From contig CANMIH010000002.1 of NCBI GenBank assembly GCA_947497905.1, positions 496,001 to 560,000 of the forward strand: a DNA stretch of 64,000 bases, written 5' to 3'. Below the pieces are notes generated by a model. That model was not told the DNA's origin, did not search any database, and saw only the letters and a program-made list of their open reading frames with translations. The stretch comes from an uncultured Pelagimonas sp. GTDB lineage: Bacteria > Pseudomonadota > Alphaproteobacteria > Rhodobacterales > Rhodobacteraceae. This document shows positions 44,074 to 53,965 of this stretch, one piece after another; the first letter of the stretch is position 1, and every line of letters begins with the position of its first letter. The position numbers were made by a program, and so were the translations under genes.

Positions 44074-45039
44074 TTAGAACGACATTGCCACACCCAGCGA
44101 CCACAGGCTGTCGTCTGCGTTTGCTGCGGTTGTGTGGTCGGTGTTTGCACCGTAGCCGAACTGAGCAACCATGCCGCCGCCGAGGTCGTAAGTCGCTGCC
44201 AGGCCGTAACCTGCGCGCTTGCCGCCACCGGTTACGTCATACTGACCCCAGTTCAGACCCAGGCCGATGTTGTTCATCGAGTAACCTACACCGATACCGG
44301 TGTGCTTGGTTTCGGTGGGGCCCGAGTTAGCAACCGAGTAGTTAACCGCACCGGTGATGCCGTTGGTCATCGCCGCTTTGGCGCTTACGCCCCAAACGTC
44401 ACGCTTGGTTGCGCCGCTCATGCCGTTCGACTGGTAGCCCAGACCAACAGTTACCGACGCACCGCCCAAATCGGTCGCGTACTTAGCACCGATGCCGAAT
44501 ACGGGATCGTTGGTGCCTGCGTCGTCAAGCATTACCGATGCGTAACCGGTGAACGAAGCAGCCGAATACTGGAAGGTTGCAACCTGAGCGTCGTACAGCG
44601 CGTCGCCGTCTAGGCCTGCGTTGCCGTTGAAGCCTGCATGCGAAGTTTCAGCGTCGTTGATCGAACCACCAACTACGTTGACTTCCTGCATGGCTGCGTC
44701 GAACGCGCCGTCGGTGTCACCCATGGTCAGGCGAGCGTTGCCGAACGCAACAAACACGGTGTAGTCATCGGAACCGTCGTCAGTTGCGATCGAAGCGGTG
44801 CCGTTTGCGCTACCGCCGTCTTCCAGACCGATCGACGCGCCGAACGACAGACCGTTGTCGGTTTCACCGCTCATGGTGAACGTAACCGAGATGTCGGTGT
44901 GGAATTCGGTGTTCTGGGTGGCGCCAGCGGTCTTGTCGCCTTTCAGACCCATTTCAGCGGAGCCCGAGATTGCTACGTCTGCGGCTGCTGCGCCGGCGAA
45001 TGCAACCAGTGCGGTGGATGCGAACAGGATGTTTTTCAT
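44074..45039 (-). CDS. Rhodobacter-type outer-membrane porin
   Basis: A 321-residue beta-barrel porin with a signal peptide (MKNILFASTALVAFAGAAAA) and mature start DVAISGSAEMGLKGDK. It has alternating beta-strand segments, acidic loops (SIATDDGSDDYTVF) and a C-terminal strand ending in MSF, the outer-membrane insertion phenylalanine. Codon use is strongly biased toward abundant codons, fitting high expression. GAGGG upstream of the ATG at 45039 sets the start over ATG 45051. Forms trimers for general solute diffusion. Confidence 0.92.
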   Translation of the reverse strand: MKNILFASTALVAFAGAAAADVAISGSAEMGLKGDKTAGATQNTEFHTDISVTFTMSGETDNGLSFGASIGLEDGGSANGTASIATDDGSDDYTVFVAFGNARLTMGDTDGAFDAAMQEVNVVGGSINDAETSHAGFNGNAGLDGDALYDAQVATFQYSAASFTGYASVMLDDAGTNDPVFGIGAKYATDLGGASVTVGLGYQSNGMSGATKRDVWGVSAKAAMTNGITGAVNYSVANSGPTETKHTGIGVGYSMNNIGLGLNWGQYDVTGGGKRAGYGLAATYDLGGGMVAQFGYGANTDHTTAANADDSLWSLGVAMSF

Positions 45040-45306
45040 TGTTTCCCTCATGTGTTCAAAGGCACTATCCAGTCGATCGTCCGACTGTGATGCCCTGTCT
45101 ATGCGCCTTCCACCCCGGGGTTTGCAAGCCGTGCGAAAACCAGATGGCCAACAAGCGGATGAGTGATGCGCAATTGCCACAAGCCTGCGGGTGGGCTCGG
45201 CGGGGAATGGCCAGTGCTATAGGATTAATAAGGTAATCCTTGCTTGCCGGTTCGAAAACACGCCTGTATTCAAACCTGAAACAGATCTTAGTGTGGGAGA
45301 CTGCCA

Positions 45307-45816
45307 GTGGCACAATCACGAATCTTATTGGGCGTTGCTCTGGTGTCTGCTCTGGGTTTGCAGGCAGGGTGTGGTGTGCTTGGAAACCGAAAGGACCGTG
45401 AACCAGTGAACACGCCGTCGGCTGAAGAGATTTCGAAAGAGATTCAAGCTTCGCGCTATAACAGTCGGTCTGACAGCACCATCTGGGATATTTTCAGGTC
45501 GCGCGAAGACCAGGGCCAGATCGGCGCGGTCAATAAATACATCTGGAATGCCGCGCTTGAGACGCTGGACTTCCTGCCTGTGCAGTCTGTGGATCCCTTT
45601 ACCGGCGTGATCACCACGGGCTTTGGCACCCCTCCAGGGGGTGGGCGAGCCTATCGCGCGACGATTCTTGTCACCGACCCGGCGCTCGACGCCCGGTCTT
45701 TGAACGTTTCGTTGCAAACAAGGTCCGGCACGGCAGATGCTGCAACCACACGCGCCATCGAAGATGCCATTCTGACACGTGCGCGTCAGCTGCGCGCGCG
45801 CGACAGTCGCATCTAA
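45307..45816 (+). CDS. DUF3576 family lipoprotein
   Basis: A 169-residue predicted lipoprotein: GTG start, signal with lipobox LQAGC (Cys22), then EEISKEIQASRYNSRSDSTIWDIF and NKYIWNAALETLDFLPVQSVDPFTGVI, the conserved DUF3576 block. It is alphaproteobacteria-specific in my knowledge, with unknown envelope function. In relatives it sits next to leuS-lptE-holA; here a chemoreceptor-like gene and a glycosyltransferase intervene. A strong terminator follows. Confidence 0.88.
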   Translation: MAQSRILLGVALVSALGLQAGCGVLGNRKDREPVNTPSAEEISKEIQASRYNSRSDSTIWDIFRSREDQGQIGAVNKYIWNAALETLDFLPVQSVDPFTGVITTGFGTPPGGGRAYRATILVTDPALDARSLNVSLQTRSGTADAATTRAIEDAILTRARQLRARDSRI

Positions 45817-45840
45817 GTCTCCTAATTTATTTAGCCTGCC

Positions 45841-45872
45841 AAAAGCCCCGCATGCGTGTGGGGCTTTTTTTT
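45841..45872 (+). terminator. strong rho-independent terminator after the DUF3576 gene
   Basis: Stem AAAAGCCCC (45841-45849)/GGGGCTTTT (45860-45868), loop of 10 bases, uninterrupted run of eight Ts. Confidence 0.92.
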
Positions 45873-45880
45873 AAGCGGAG

Positions 45881-47020
45881 CTAGGCCGCTTGAGTTGAAT
45901 TGCTCGGGACAGTGTTTGGGTCTTCAGACAAGAGATCCATAGCCTCCCCACAAAGAGAGATGTTCTTCTCGGAGCCCAGAACGGCGGCTTCGGTGTTTTG
46001 CTTGATGCATTGAATCTCTTGTACGATCCCCGCGTAAGACGGCAATTTCTGCCGGGTTTCGTCACTATTACCTGTGATGCGTTCCACTAAGGTTGTGATG
46101 TCCCCCTGGATGACATGGGTCATCTTGCGGCAGGATTCGCCGCGTTTCAGGCTCTGTTCTGCGGCAAGTGAAACCCGAGATACAGTTTCCGACAGTTCTG
46201 ATTGTGCGTCCCTCATGCCCTGAATGCGGGTCAAAATACGTGTTATGTCGGCGTCAGCCATATTCGCAAGTTCGCGAACTTCCCCAGCGATGACAGCAAA
46301 TCCCCGTCCCGCAGCCCCCACTCGCGCTGCTTCGACACCGGAATTGAGCGCGAGAAGGCGAATGCGCTCTGCGAGGTCGCGGATCGCTTCTGAGGCATTG
46401 CCTACCTCAAGCAGTGTTTCCTCAATCTTTTCTACGGGTGCTGCGATGTCGGCGATTTTGCGTGATGTGTGGCCGGTCAGGTCGAGAAACGCATCTATTT
46501 CTTCGGTGACGCCACAAACTGATTGGCCAACTTGAGACGCTGTTGTGGCGGATTGGCTGGCCTCGTCACACAGATGTTCAAACCCATGACCCAAATCTTC
46601 GGCCTGCGAGATGAGGTTGGAGATAAATTGAACACGCTCACGGGACGACTGATTCACTTTGGTGGCATTGGAGCGGATCGTTTCAATGCAAGCCAGTGCA
46701 TCCGCTAACCCCGGGGGCGGCAAGATCCGCTCGCGACATACTTCCTGGATAACAACTGGGGTATCTTCTTGGTTCGGGCCAGCCGACGAGATCTCTTGAG
46801 GCGTGGGGGCCGCGCCTCTTGCCAGATAGCTGGATACTCCGCCGACGCAGAAGGGAATGACGCCCGTGAAAATTGCCGCCATCCAGTTCAAAGATGCGCC
46901 ATCTTGAATGGCAGACCATTGGTTGATCAGGGTCAGAACGGGCCCGACAATACAGGCGGCTATCAGGCCACGAGTGAGTGCAAAGGCGAGACGTGAAGAA
47001 GCTGGATTGATCGAGCGCAT
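45881..47020 (-). CDS. NrtS-like membrane domain fused to a methyl-accepting chemotaxis signalling domain
   Basis: A 379-residue membrane protein. Residues 10-67 form two hydrophobic segments with the wording RGLIAACIVGPVLTLINQW and IFTGVIPFCVGGVSSYLA, which resembles the small nitrate/nitrite transporter NrtS. A linker and a cytoplasmic coiled-coil MCP domain follow, with hairpin tip IRLLALNSGVEAARVGAAGR and GFAVIAGEVRELA. No periplasmic sensor domain exists. The tip is divergent (GVEAARVG against AIEAARAG). AAGG precedes the ATG by about 10 bases. No che genes are nearby. It could sense nitrate/nitrite flux or the membrane state. Confidence 0.8.
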   Translation of the reverse strand: MRSINPASSRLAFALTRGLIAACIVGPVLTLINQWSAIQDGASLNWMAAIFTGVIPFCVGGVSSYLARGAAPTPQEISSAGPNQEDTPVVIQEVCRERILPPPGLADALACIETIRSNATKVNQSSRERVQFISNLISQAEDLGHGFEHLCDEASQSATTASQVGQSVCGVTEEIDAFLDLTGHTSRKIADIAAPVEKIEETLLEVGNASEAIRDLAERIRLLALNSGVEAARVGAAGRGFAVIAGEVRELANMADADITRILTRIQGMRDAQSELSETVSRVSLAAEQSLKRGESCRKMTHVIQGDITTLVERITGNSDETRQKLPSYAGIVQEIQCIKQNTEAAVLGSEKNISLCGEAMDLLSEDPNTVPSNSTQAA

Positions 47021-47095
47021 TGTCAGATTACCTTGTTTCTATAGGAAATCTGTACGCATTTGCCCCAAATATTAGGTTAACCCCCTTCGCGCGTG

Positions 47096-48355
47096 TCAGT
47101 CCTGAACCGGTCTGGCATTCAGGGACTCGAGCGTGTGAACCCACTCGACATGTTTCGGCAGGCAGATGGTTTTGAGGTCATAGGTTTCACGCACATAGGC
47201 TCGGGCGGTGGCGCCAAGGTTTGTCCGCGCCTCCGGATCTTCCAGCAGGGCGCAGAGCCGGTCGACCAGCGCGTCTTTGTCAAAAAAGTCGGTCAGCCAT
47301 CCTGTTTCACCATCAACCATCACTTCTTTCACAGGTGAGGTGTCGCTGGCGAGAATGGCGCATCCTGCGCTCATCGATTCGAGCAAGGACCACGACAGAA
47401 CAAAGGGATAGGTCAGATAGACATGGGCGCGGCCCACCTGAATCATCGACAGGTATACATTATAAGGAACCCGGCCCATGAAATGCACTCGGGCCCAGTC
47501 TGCCTCAGAGATCTGATCTTTGACCTCATCAATAAAGATCTGTTTCCAACTTTGCCCGGCCGGGGCTTTGGCGCCATAGGACACCTCATCGCCGCCCAGC
47601 AGTACAACATGTGCTTCGGGCCGGCGTTTCAGGATCTCGGGCAGGGCGCGCATGAAAATGTGGTAGCCACGATAGGGTTCGAGGTTGCGGTTGATAAAGG
47701 TGATGACCTCATCATCCTGAGTCAGAGTGAGACCCTCTTTGATCTTCAAAGTGGCCAGGGGATTCGGTTTCACCAGATCGGTGTCGATTCCATCATGTGT
47801 GACGGTTATGCGGTCACGCCAGCGGTCCGGAAAGGTGTCGGCCTGAAACTGGGTCGGGCTGATGCCCGCGTCCATGATCTCTTCGTGTACCCGGTTGTTC
47901 ATATTCTTCATGCGAATCCGCAAAACATCAGCTTCGGGATTTTTGCTCGGGAATTCTGGATCGAAGTTGAGCATCTCGGGACCGGTCAGGTGATAGAGCT
48001 CGCAATAGAGCCCAAGCCGGGCATTCGGCCAAATGTCTTTGAGAAACATGCTTTCGCCCCAGCCATGGTGGGCGCAGATCACATCCGGCTCAAAGCCCTG
48101 TTCCTTCAAGCCCTTTGCGCCACGGTAACACGATGTTGCGCGGATCAGCTTGGTTTCGAAATCCGCGAGCCACGGATGGATTTTTGGGGTGCTGCTGCCT
48201 TGAACGGCATAGGGGACAACCTGGACGCCATTCCAGTTGGTGGGCTCTTTGACCTTGCAGGTGAGCGCGACAACCTGATGTCCGGCGCGCACCAAAGCCG
48301 GGGCGAGGTGTTTGTACTGTCCGGGGAAATTCTGATGGATAAATAGGATTTTCAT
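47096..48355 (-). CDS. glycosyltransferase family 4 protein
   Basis: A 419-residue GT-B glycosyltransferase. N-terminal MKILFIHQNFPGQYKHLAPAL is a typical GT4 beginning; the C-terminal donor domain has RNLEPYRGYHIFMRALPEIL and the Glu-containing VLSWSLLESMSAGCAILASDTSPVKEVM block with the EX7E-like acidic residues. It probably builds exopolysaccharide or LPS, but donor and acceptor are unknown. Separated by 75 bases from the chemoreceptor-like gene on the same strand; divergent from leuS. Confidence 0.9.
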   Translation of the reverse strand: MKILFIHQNFPGQYKHLAPALVRAGHQVVALTCKVKEPTNWNGVQVVPYAVQGSSTPKIHPWLADFETKLIRATSCYRGAKGLKEQGFEPDVICAHHGWGESMFLKDIWPNARLGLYCELYHLTGPEMLNFDPEFPSKNPEADVLRIRMKNMNNRVHEEIMDAGISPTQFQADTFPDRWRDRITVTHDGIDTDLVKPNPLATLKIKEGLTLTQDDEVITFINRNLEPYRGYHIFMRALPEILKRRPEAHVVLLGGDEVSYGAKAPAGQSWKQIFIDEVKDQISEADWARVHFMGRVPYNVYLSMIQVGRAHVYLTYPFVLSWSLLESMSAGCAILASDTSPVKEVMVDGETGWLTDFFDKDALVDRLCALLEDPEARTNLGATARAYVRETYDLKTICLPKHVEWVHTLESLNARPVQD

Positions 48356-48502
48356 CTACGCGGGCCTCAAAAACTCTTGTCGACCTTGTGCCACGATGGC
48401 GCATTCAGGCCAAGGCCTGTGCGAAATTCACGCCCCAGACTGGACGCCGCGCGTGCTTGGGCCTATCACCGCATAAAATCCTGACCCGTCAGAGGAAACA
48501 TC

Positions 48503-51034
48503 ATGTCGCGCTATGACCCCGCTTCGATCGAGCCTAAATGGCAACAGGCCTGGGAAGAGGCCGGAACCTTTCATGCCTCGCGCGAAGGGGATAAGCCGAA
48601 ATACTACGTGCTTGAGATGTTCCCCTACCCGTCGGGACGTATCCATATCGGCCATGTGCGCAACTACACCATGGGTGATGTGATCGCGCGGTATAAGCTG
48701 TCGACAGGTCACAATGTGCTGCACCCCATGGGCTTTGACGCCTTTGGCATGCCGGCCGAAAACGCGGCTATGGCGTCGGGTGGTCATCCCAAAACCTGGA
48801 CCTATGACAACATCGACACCATGGTTGGCCAGATGAAGCCACTTGGCTTTGGTCTCGACTGGTCGCGCATGTTTGCCACCTGCGACCCGGAATACTATGG
48901 CCAGCAGCAGGCGCTGTTCATCGACTTCCTTGAAAAGGGTCTGGTCTACCGCAAAAACGCCGTTGTGAACTGGGACCCGGTCGATATGACCGTTCTGGCC
49001 AACGAGCAGGTGATTGACGGCAAAGGCTGGCGGTCAGGCGCCGAGGTTGAGCGCCGTGAGCTGACCCAGTGGTTCTTTAAGATCTCCGAATACTCGGATG
49101 AGCTTTTGTCGGCCATCGATACGTTGGATGATTGGCCCGCCAAAGTGAAGCTGATGCAGGCGAACTGGATCGGCAAATCGCGCGGTCTGGAGTTCGGCTT
49201 TGAACGCACCGACGGTGAAGAGCCGATCACCGTATATACCACCCGTCCTGACACTCTGATGGGCGCGTCGTTCGTGGGTATCTCGCCGGATCACCCGATT
49301 TCGAAACAGCTGGAAGGGGAATTCCCCGAGCTGGCCGAGAAGATCGCTGAGATGCGCAAAGGCGGCACCACCGCCGAAGCGTTGGAAAAGGCCGAGAAAC
49401 TTGGCGTCGACACCGGTATTCGTGTCAAACACCCGCTGGACCCGAATTGGGAACTGCCGGTTTGGATCGCCAACTTTATCCTGATGGATTACGGCACCGG
49501 CGCGATCTTTGCATGCCCGGCGCATGACCAGCGCGACTATGAGTTTGCGACCAAATACGAATTGCCGATCATTCCGGTCTTTGGTGAGGAAGAGATCAAC
49601 GAGGCCTTTGTCCCGGCGAAAACCGAAAAAGTCACCTATCTGCGTGGGTTTGCGGGTGAGACCGAGCAGACCGGCGACGCGGCTGTCGATGCGGCGGTGG
49701 ATCAGGCCGAAAAAGACGGTTGGGGCACCGGGGTTACCAAGTTCCGTCTGCGGGACTGGGGCCTGAGCCGCCAGCGCTATTGGGGCTGCCCGATTCCGGT
49801 TGTTCACTGCGACGACTGCGGTGTGGTGCCTGAGAAGAAAGAGAACCTGCCGGTTGCTCTGCCGGATGATGTATCGTTCGATATTCCGGGCAATCCGCTG
49901 GACCGTCACCCGACATGGCGTGACTGCAGCTGCCCGAACTGTGGCAAGCCTGCCAAACGCGAAACCGACACCATGGACACCTTTGTGGACAGCTCATGGT
50001 ATTTTGCGCGCTTCACGGCCCCTCGTGCCGGCACCCCGACGGATCTGGCCGAGGCCGAATACTGGATGAATGTTGACCAGTATATTGGCGGTATCGAGCA
50101 CGCGATTTTGCACCTGCTTTATTCGCGCTTCTTCGCGCGGGCGATGAATATCACTGGTCATCTGCCTGATAGCGCGCGCGAGCCGTTCAATGCCTTGTTC
50201 ACCCAGGGCATGGTGACCCATGCGATCTTCCAGACCGAAGGCAAAGACGGTCGTCCAGTGTATCACTATCCGGAAGACGTTGAACTGCGTGACGGCAAAG
50301 GCTTTTTGGCCGATGGCACCGAGGTGAAAATCATTCCCTCGGCCAAGATGTCGAAGTCGAAGAACAACGTTGTCGATCCGATGAACATCATCAAACAATA
50401 CGGTGCGGACACCGCGCGTTGGTTTGTTCTGTCCGATTCGCCTCCCGAGCGGGACGTAGAATGGACCGCTTCGGGTGCCGAGGCGGCACATAAGCACCTT
50501 GCGCGTGTGTATCGGACCTGTGCCGAGATTGCTGCCGGTGATGTGCCGCCGACCAAAGAAGATGATGCCCTGCTGCGGGAAACCCATAAGGCCATCCGCG
50601 ATGTGACTTTGGGCGTCGACAGCTTTGGCTTTAACGCGTCGATTGCCAAGCTTTATGCCTTCACCAATGCCGTGGCGAAATCCAAGGCGGGCAGTGCGGT
50701 CAAAAAGCAGGCCGCGCGCACCTTGGTTCAGCTGATGTCCCCTATGACGCCGCACTTGGCCGAAGAGCTGTGGAGCCTCTTGGGTGGCGAAGGTCTGGTG
50801 GCGAATGCCGCCTGGCCGGTGGCCGATGAAAAGATGCTGGTGGAAGACAGCGTGACCCTGCCGATCCAGATCAACGGCAAGCGTCGTGGCGAAATTGTGC
50901 TCGCGGCGGATCTTCCGAAGGAAGAGGTTGAAAAAGCTGCGCTGGCCCATGAAGCTGTGGTCAAGGCCTTGGATGGAGGCCAGCCGAAGAAGCTTATCGT
51001 GGTGCCGGGACGTATCATCAATGTGGTTGTCTAA
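48503..51034 (+). CDS. leuS: leucyl-tRNA synthetase
   Basis: An 843-residue class Ia synthetase charging tRNA-Leu. HIGH-type motif in [14 protein letters not shown] near residue 46, the CP1 editing domain ([17 protein letters not shown] with the conserved Thr-rich loop and [16 protein letters not shown]) and the KMSKS loop in [14 protein letters not shown] near residue 619 are visible. Zinc cysteines are in VHCDDCGVV and CSCPNCG. It heads a coupled unit with lptE (14-bp overlap) and holA (4-bp overlap). Confidence 0.97.
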   Translation: MSRYDPASIEPKWQQAWEEAGTFHASREGDKPKYYVLEMFPYPSGRIHIGHVRNYTMGDVIARYKLSTGHNVLHPMGFDAFGMPAENAAMASGGHPKTWTYDNIDTMVGQMKPLGFGLDWSRMFATCDPEYYGQQQALFIDFLEKGLVYRKNAVVNWDPVDMTVLANEQVIDGKGWRSGAEVERRELTQWFFKISEYSDELLSAIDTLDDWPAKVKLMQANWIGKSRGLEFGFERTDGEEPITVYTTRPDTLMGASFVGISPDHPISKQLEGEFPELAEKIAEMRKGGTTAEALEKAEKLGVDTGIRVKHPLDPNWELPVWIANFILMDYGTGAIFACPAHDQRDYEFATKYELPIIPVFGEEEINEAFVPAKTEKVTYLRGFAGETEQTGDAAVDAAVDQAEKDGWGTGVTKFRLRDWGLSRQRYWGCPIPVVHCDDCGVVPEKKENLPVALPDDVSFDIPGNPLDRHPTWRDCSCPNCGKPAKRETDTMDTFVDSSWYFARFTAPRAGTPTDLAEAEYWMNVDQYIGGIEHAILHLLYSRFFARAMNITGHLPDSAREPFNALFTQGMVTHAIFQTEGKDGRPVYHYPEDVELRDGKGFLADGTEVKIIPSAKMSKSKNNVVDPMNIIKQYGADTARWFVLSDSPPERDVEWTASGAEAAHKHLARVYRTCAEIAAGDVPPTKEDDALLRETHKAIRDVTLGVDSFGFNASIAKLYAFTNAVAKSKAGSAVKKQAARTLVQLMSPMTPHLAEELWSLLGGEGLVANAAWPVADEKMLVEDSVTLPIQINGKRRGEIVLAADLPKEEVEKAALAHEAVVKALDGGQPKKLIVVPGRIINVVV

Positions 51035-51503
51035 CCGAAGAACCTTTTTGCTAGCAGGCCTCGTCACCGGGGCCTGTGGCTTTACCCCTGTCTATGGGCC
51101 AGGTGGGGCCGCGTCACGCTTGCAGTCTGCCATTGCTCTGCCCGCGCCCAAAACTGACCGGGCATTTGAGTTTAACCGTCGCTTTGAAGCCCGAATGGGG
51201 CGGGGCACGCGGTTTGACATGGAACTGTCTCTTTCCTCTAAGAAGGCTGGTTTCGGGTCAACATCCACCGGATCCACCACGCGGTATCGTCTGGACGGAG
51301 AAGCGGCCTATATTCTGCGCGACGCGGTGACCAAAGTGGTTCTGGCAGAGGGCAAAACCACGGCCTTCACCGGCTATTCTACCACTGGGTCGACTGTGGC
51401 GACGCTCAGTGCCGAGCGTGATGCACAAGAGCGCCTGATGGTCATTCTTGCGGATCAAGTGATTGATGATCTGCTTCTGACGGCCTCAGACCTTCCCGCA
51501 TGA
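51021..51503 (+). CDS. lptE: LPS-assembly lipoprotein LptE
   Basis: A 160-residue outer-membrane lipoprotein that plugs LptD during LPS export. A twin-Arg-like [19 protein letters not shown] signal ends at a lipobox Cys; [16 protein letters not shown] is the family's N-terminal block. The rest has the beta-strand pattern [30 protein letters not shown]. It overlaps leuS by 14 bp and holA by 4 bp. The position between leuS and holA is conserved across bacteria and supports the call. Confidence 0.9.
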   Translation: MWLSNRRTFLLAGLVTGACGFTPVYGPGGAASRLQSAIALPAPKTDRAFEFNRRFEARMGRGTRFDMELSLSSKKAGFGSTSTGSTTRYRLDGEAAYILRDAVTKVVLAEGKTTAFTGYSTTGSTVATLSAERDAQERLMVILADQVIDDLLLTASDLPA

Positions 51504-52525
51504 AGTTAAACGCCCGCGACGCCAACAATTTCTTTCGCAACCCTGATCCGAAAGTGTCGGGGTTGTTGATCTTTGGCGAAGACACCATGCGCGTGGCGAT
51601 GAAACGCCAAGAGGTGATCGGCAATATTGTTGGGCCGGAAGGCGAGGCCGAAATGCGGCTGACCCGTATTCAGGGGTCTGAGTTGCGTAAAGAACCGGCG
51701 CTTTTGCTGGATGCGGTCAAGGCACAGGGATTCTTTCCCGGCGCACGGGCGGTGCTGGTCGAAGAGGCGACGGACGGTCTGTCCAAAATTTTTACCGCAG
51801 CTCTGGGTGAGTGGCGCGAGGGCGATGCGCAGATCATCGTGACCGGTGGCCAGCTGACCGCGAAATCGGCGCTGCGGAAGGTGTTTGAAGGCAGCAAAGT
51901 TGCCTTGTCAGCGGCGCTTTATAATGACCCAATGGGGCGCGCCGAGATTGAATCCGAGCTGGCGCGCGCGGGTCTGCAATCGGTAAGCCCGGATGCGATG
52001 GCCGCGCTTGAAAATCTGGCGCGCGGCCTCACGCCCGGTGACTTCCGTCAGGTGTTGGAAAAAACAGCTCTCTATAAAATGGAAGACGCCACGCCGCTGA
52101 CGGCAGATGAGGTCATCTTGAACGCACCCGCCTCGATTGAGGCGGAGATGGATGAAATTTTCAACGTGCTGGCCGAGGCCCGGATGAAAGAGATCGCACC
52201 AGTGATGCAGCGGCTTGCGGCGCAAGGGGTTGCCCCTGTGACCCTGTTGATCATGGGGATGCGCCATTTTCGGACGCTTTATGCGCTGGCTTCGGCGCCG
52301 GGTGGACCGGCTCAAGGGGTGCAACGCATGCGCCCTCCGATTTTTGGTCCACGTCGTGACCGTATGGTTCGGCAGGCGCAGGGCTGGTCAATTGATCGGC
52401 TGGAAAATGCGCTTGGGGTTCTGATGGACACTGACCTGACGCTGCGCTCAGCCGGGCAAAAAGCCCCGGCTTTGGCCCTAGTGGAACGCGCATTTGTGAG
52501 GCTGGCCTATCTTGCGCGCCGCTGA
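51500..52525 (+). CDS. holA: DNA polymerase III delta subunit
   Basis: A 341-residue clamp-loader subunit that opens the beta sliding clamp. It has the N-terminal RFC-like fold with GLLIFGEDTMRVAMKRQEVI, a degenerate nucleotide-binding domain (no Walker A, as expected), and a helical C-terminal collar domain rich in LIMGMRHFRTLYALASAPGG. Length and the leuS-lptE-holA order match the family. The ATG overlaps the lptE stop (ATGA). Confidence 0.9.
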   Translation: MKLNARDANNFFRNPDPKVSGLLIFGEDTMRVAMKRQEVIGNIVGPEGEAEMRLTRIQGSELRKEPALLLDAVKAQGFFPGARAVLVEEATDGLSKIFTAALGEWREGDAQIIVTGGQLTAKSALRKVFEGSKVALSAALYNDPMGRAEIESELARAGLQSVSPDAMAALENLARGLTPGDFRQVLEKTALYKMEDATPLTADEVILNAPASIEAEMDEIFNVLAEARMKEIAPVMQRLAAQGVAPVTLLIMGMRHFRTLYALASAPGGPAQGVQRMRPPIFGPRRDRMVRQAQGWSIDRLENALGVLMDTDLTLRSAGQKAPALALVERAFVRLAYLARR

Positions 52526-52561
52526 TCCTGCTTTACCCTGCGCGGGAACAGGAGGATTTTG

Positions 52562-53161
52562 ATGACCTATACAGTTTATGGCGCGGTCCGCACCCGCACC
52601 TTTCGGGTGCTTTGGCTGCTGGAAGAGCTGGGCGTTCCCTATACTCACCATGCCGAATTCCCGCATTCACCCGAGGTTTTGGCGCTCAATCCGCGTGGGA
52701 AAGTTCCGGTGTTGAAGGTCGGAGATCGCGTGCTGACTGATTCCTCGGCGATGCTCAGCTATCTGGCGGATGCACATGGTGGGTTTACGGCCCCTGCTGG
52801 CAGTTTCGAACGCGCCGAACAGGATGCCATGATGTTTCGTCTGCTGGATGAGGTGGATGCGCTGTTGTGGACCGCGGCGCGCCACAGCTTCATCTTGCCG
52901 GAAGACGAGCGGGTGGGCGCGGTCAAGCCGACCTGCAAACTTGAGTATCAGCGCAACATAGATCGCCTGTTGAGTGAGATGACCGGGGATTTCCTCATGG
53001 GGGATACGATGACCATCACGGATATTGTGCTGTGCCATTGTGCGAACTGGGCCGGGAACGCAGGGTTTCCCGAGCCAGATCCGACCTTTGCCACATATCT
53101 GGAGCGTCTGCGCGCCCGTCCGGCGTTTCAGGCCGTGATGGCAAAACTCCCCAAATCTTAA
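52562..53161 (+). CDS. glutathione S-transferase family protein
   Basis: A 199-residue GST: thioredoxin-like N-terminus (YTVYGAVRTRTFRVLWLLEELGVPY, then NPRGKVPVLKVGD with cis-Pro and LTDSSAMLSYLAD) and a helical C-terminal domain with the N-capping segment GDFLMGDTMTITDIVLCHCANW. Perfect AGGAGG upstream of the ATG; a TTG one codon earlier is the other possibility. It lies 36 bases after holA. Substrate unknown. Confidence 0.9.
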   Translation: MTYTVYGAVRTRTFRVLWLLEELGVPYTHHAEFPHSPEVLALNPRGKVPVLKVGDRVLTDSSAMLSYLADAHGGFTAPAGSFERAEQDAMMFRLLDEVDALLWTAARHSFILPEDERVGAVKPTCKLEYQRNIDRLLSEMTGDFLMGDTMTITDIVLCHCANWAGNAGFPEPDPTFATYLERLRARPAFQAVMAKLPKS

Positions 53162-53333
53162 GCAACAGTTTGTAGGGGGAAATCCGAGCGCTTCTGCCCA
53201 TTGCAATAAGTAAGCACGTGAAAACCTGCAGGGTTCGAAGGGCAATGACCGTGTCGAGCCCGTCTTGCTGAATGTTAAGGGACGGGCCCGGGTAGATAAT
53301 TCACTGAGTATGTGGTCGGACCAAGGGTGAAAC

Positions 53334-53852
53334 GTGACGCAGAAAGAAAAGCGAGACGCGGCTAGAAGTGAGTTGCTCCGGCTTCTGAAAGGACTGGATT
53401 TCTACCGAGATTGGAGAATTTAGAGCATCAAAAAGCTCAAGGGAAACGTTTCTCAAGAGGACCTCAATGAAATTGTGGCGCCGAGCGCCGCACTCCTTGA
53501 GAGCTTCGACAACGCGGGTTACCAATACAGACAAGTTCTTAAAATCGTGCGTGAGTGGTACTCCCACACATATTCCCATCTTTGCTATTTGGCCCATGCT
53601 GACTGCGAGGATGTCGCTTCCGAAAGCCGCCAATTCCTAAAGGATTTCCGAAACGAAATGGGTTTTGAGTCCCAGTCAGAAGCAGAGCTGGTTGCCACGA
53701 TCTTGGGCCAGGCGCTCAAGAGGGGAAAGATTAACAAAAGTGGTGAATACTACATCCTAAAAGAGCTTGAAAACGACGTAGGCCAAACTCTTTTAAGTGA
53801 TGAAGATTTTGACATTGTTTCTGAAATGCTGCGCCGCTTCGAGAACCGCTGA
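53334..53852 (+). pseudogene. soluble protein interrupted by an in-frame amber codon
   Basis: A GTG at 53334 with AAGGG six bases upstream opens a frame that hits TAG at 53421-53423 after 29 codons (MTQKEKRDAARSELLRLLKG...). It then continues in the same frame, without break, to 53852 (172 codon positions in all). The sequence on both sides of TAG reads as natural charged helical protein (SIKKLKGNVSQEDLNEIVAP, SRQFLKDFRNEMGFESQSE). A shorter product could start at GTG 53475. The family is not recognised. It is likely a nonsense-mutated gene in the accessory patch between 53 and 58 kb. Confidence 0.6.
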
Positions 53853-53965
53853 AAGACACAATCACGGTAGTGCTGAAAGCGTAGGAGGCGACGGCTTGGC
53901 AAGAACCCCGGGTGATAATGTTTAGCAACGCGGCTACTTGAAGTTTTTTAGGCAAAACGCAGACA

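Noticed and set aside
47423-48346. A 307-codon plus-strand frame
   Set aside because: Fully antisense to the GT4 gene, which has clear domain signatures; no independent support.
49034-51067. Long minus-strand frames opposite leuS
   Set aside because: Antisense shadows of a conserved synthetase.
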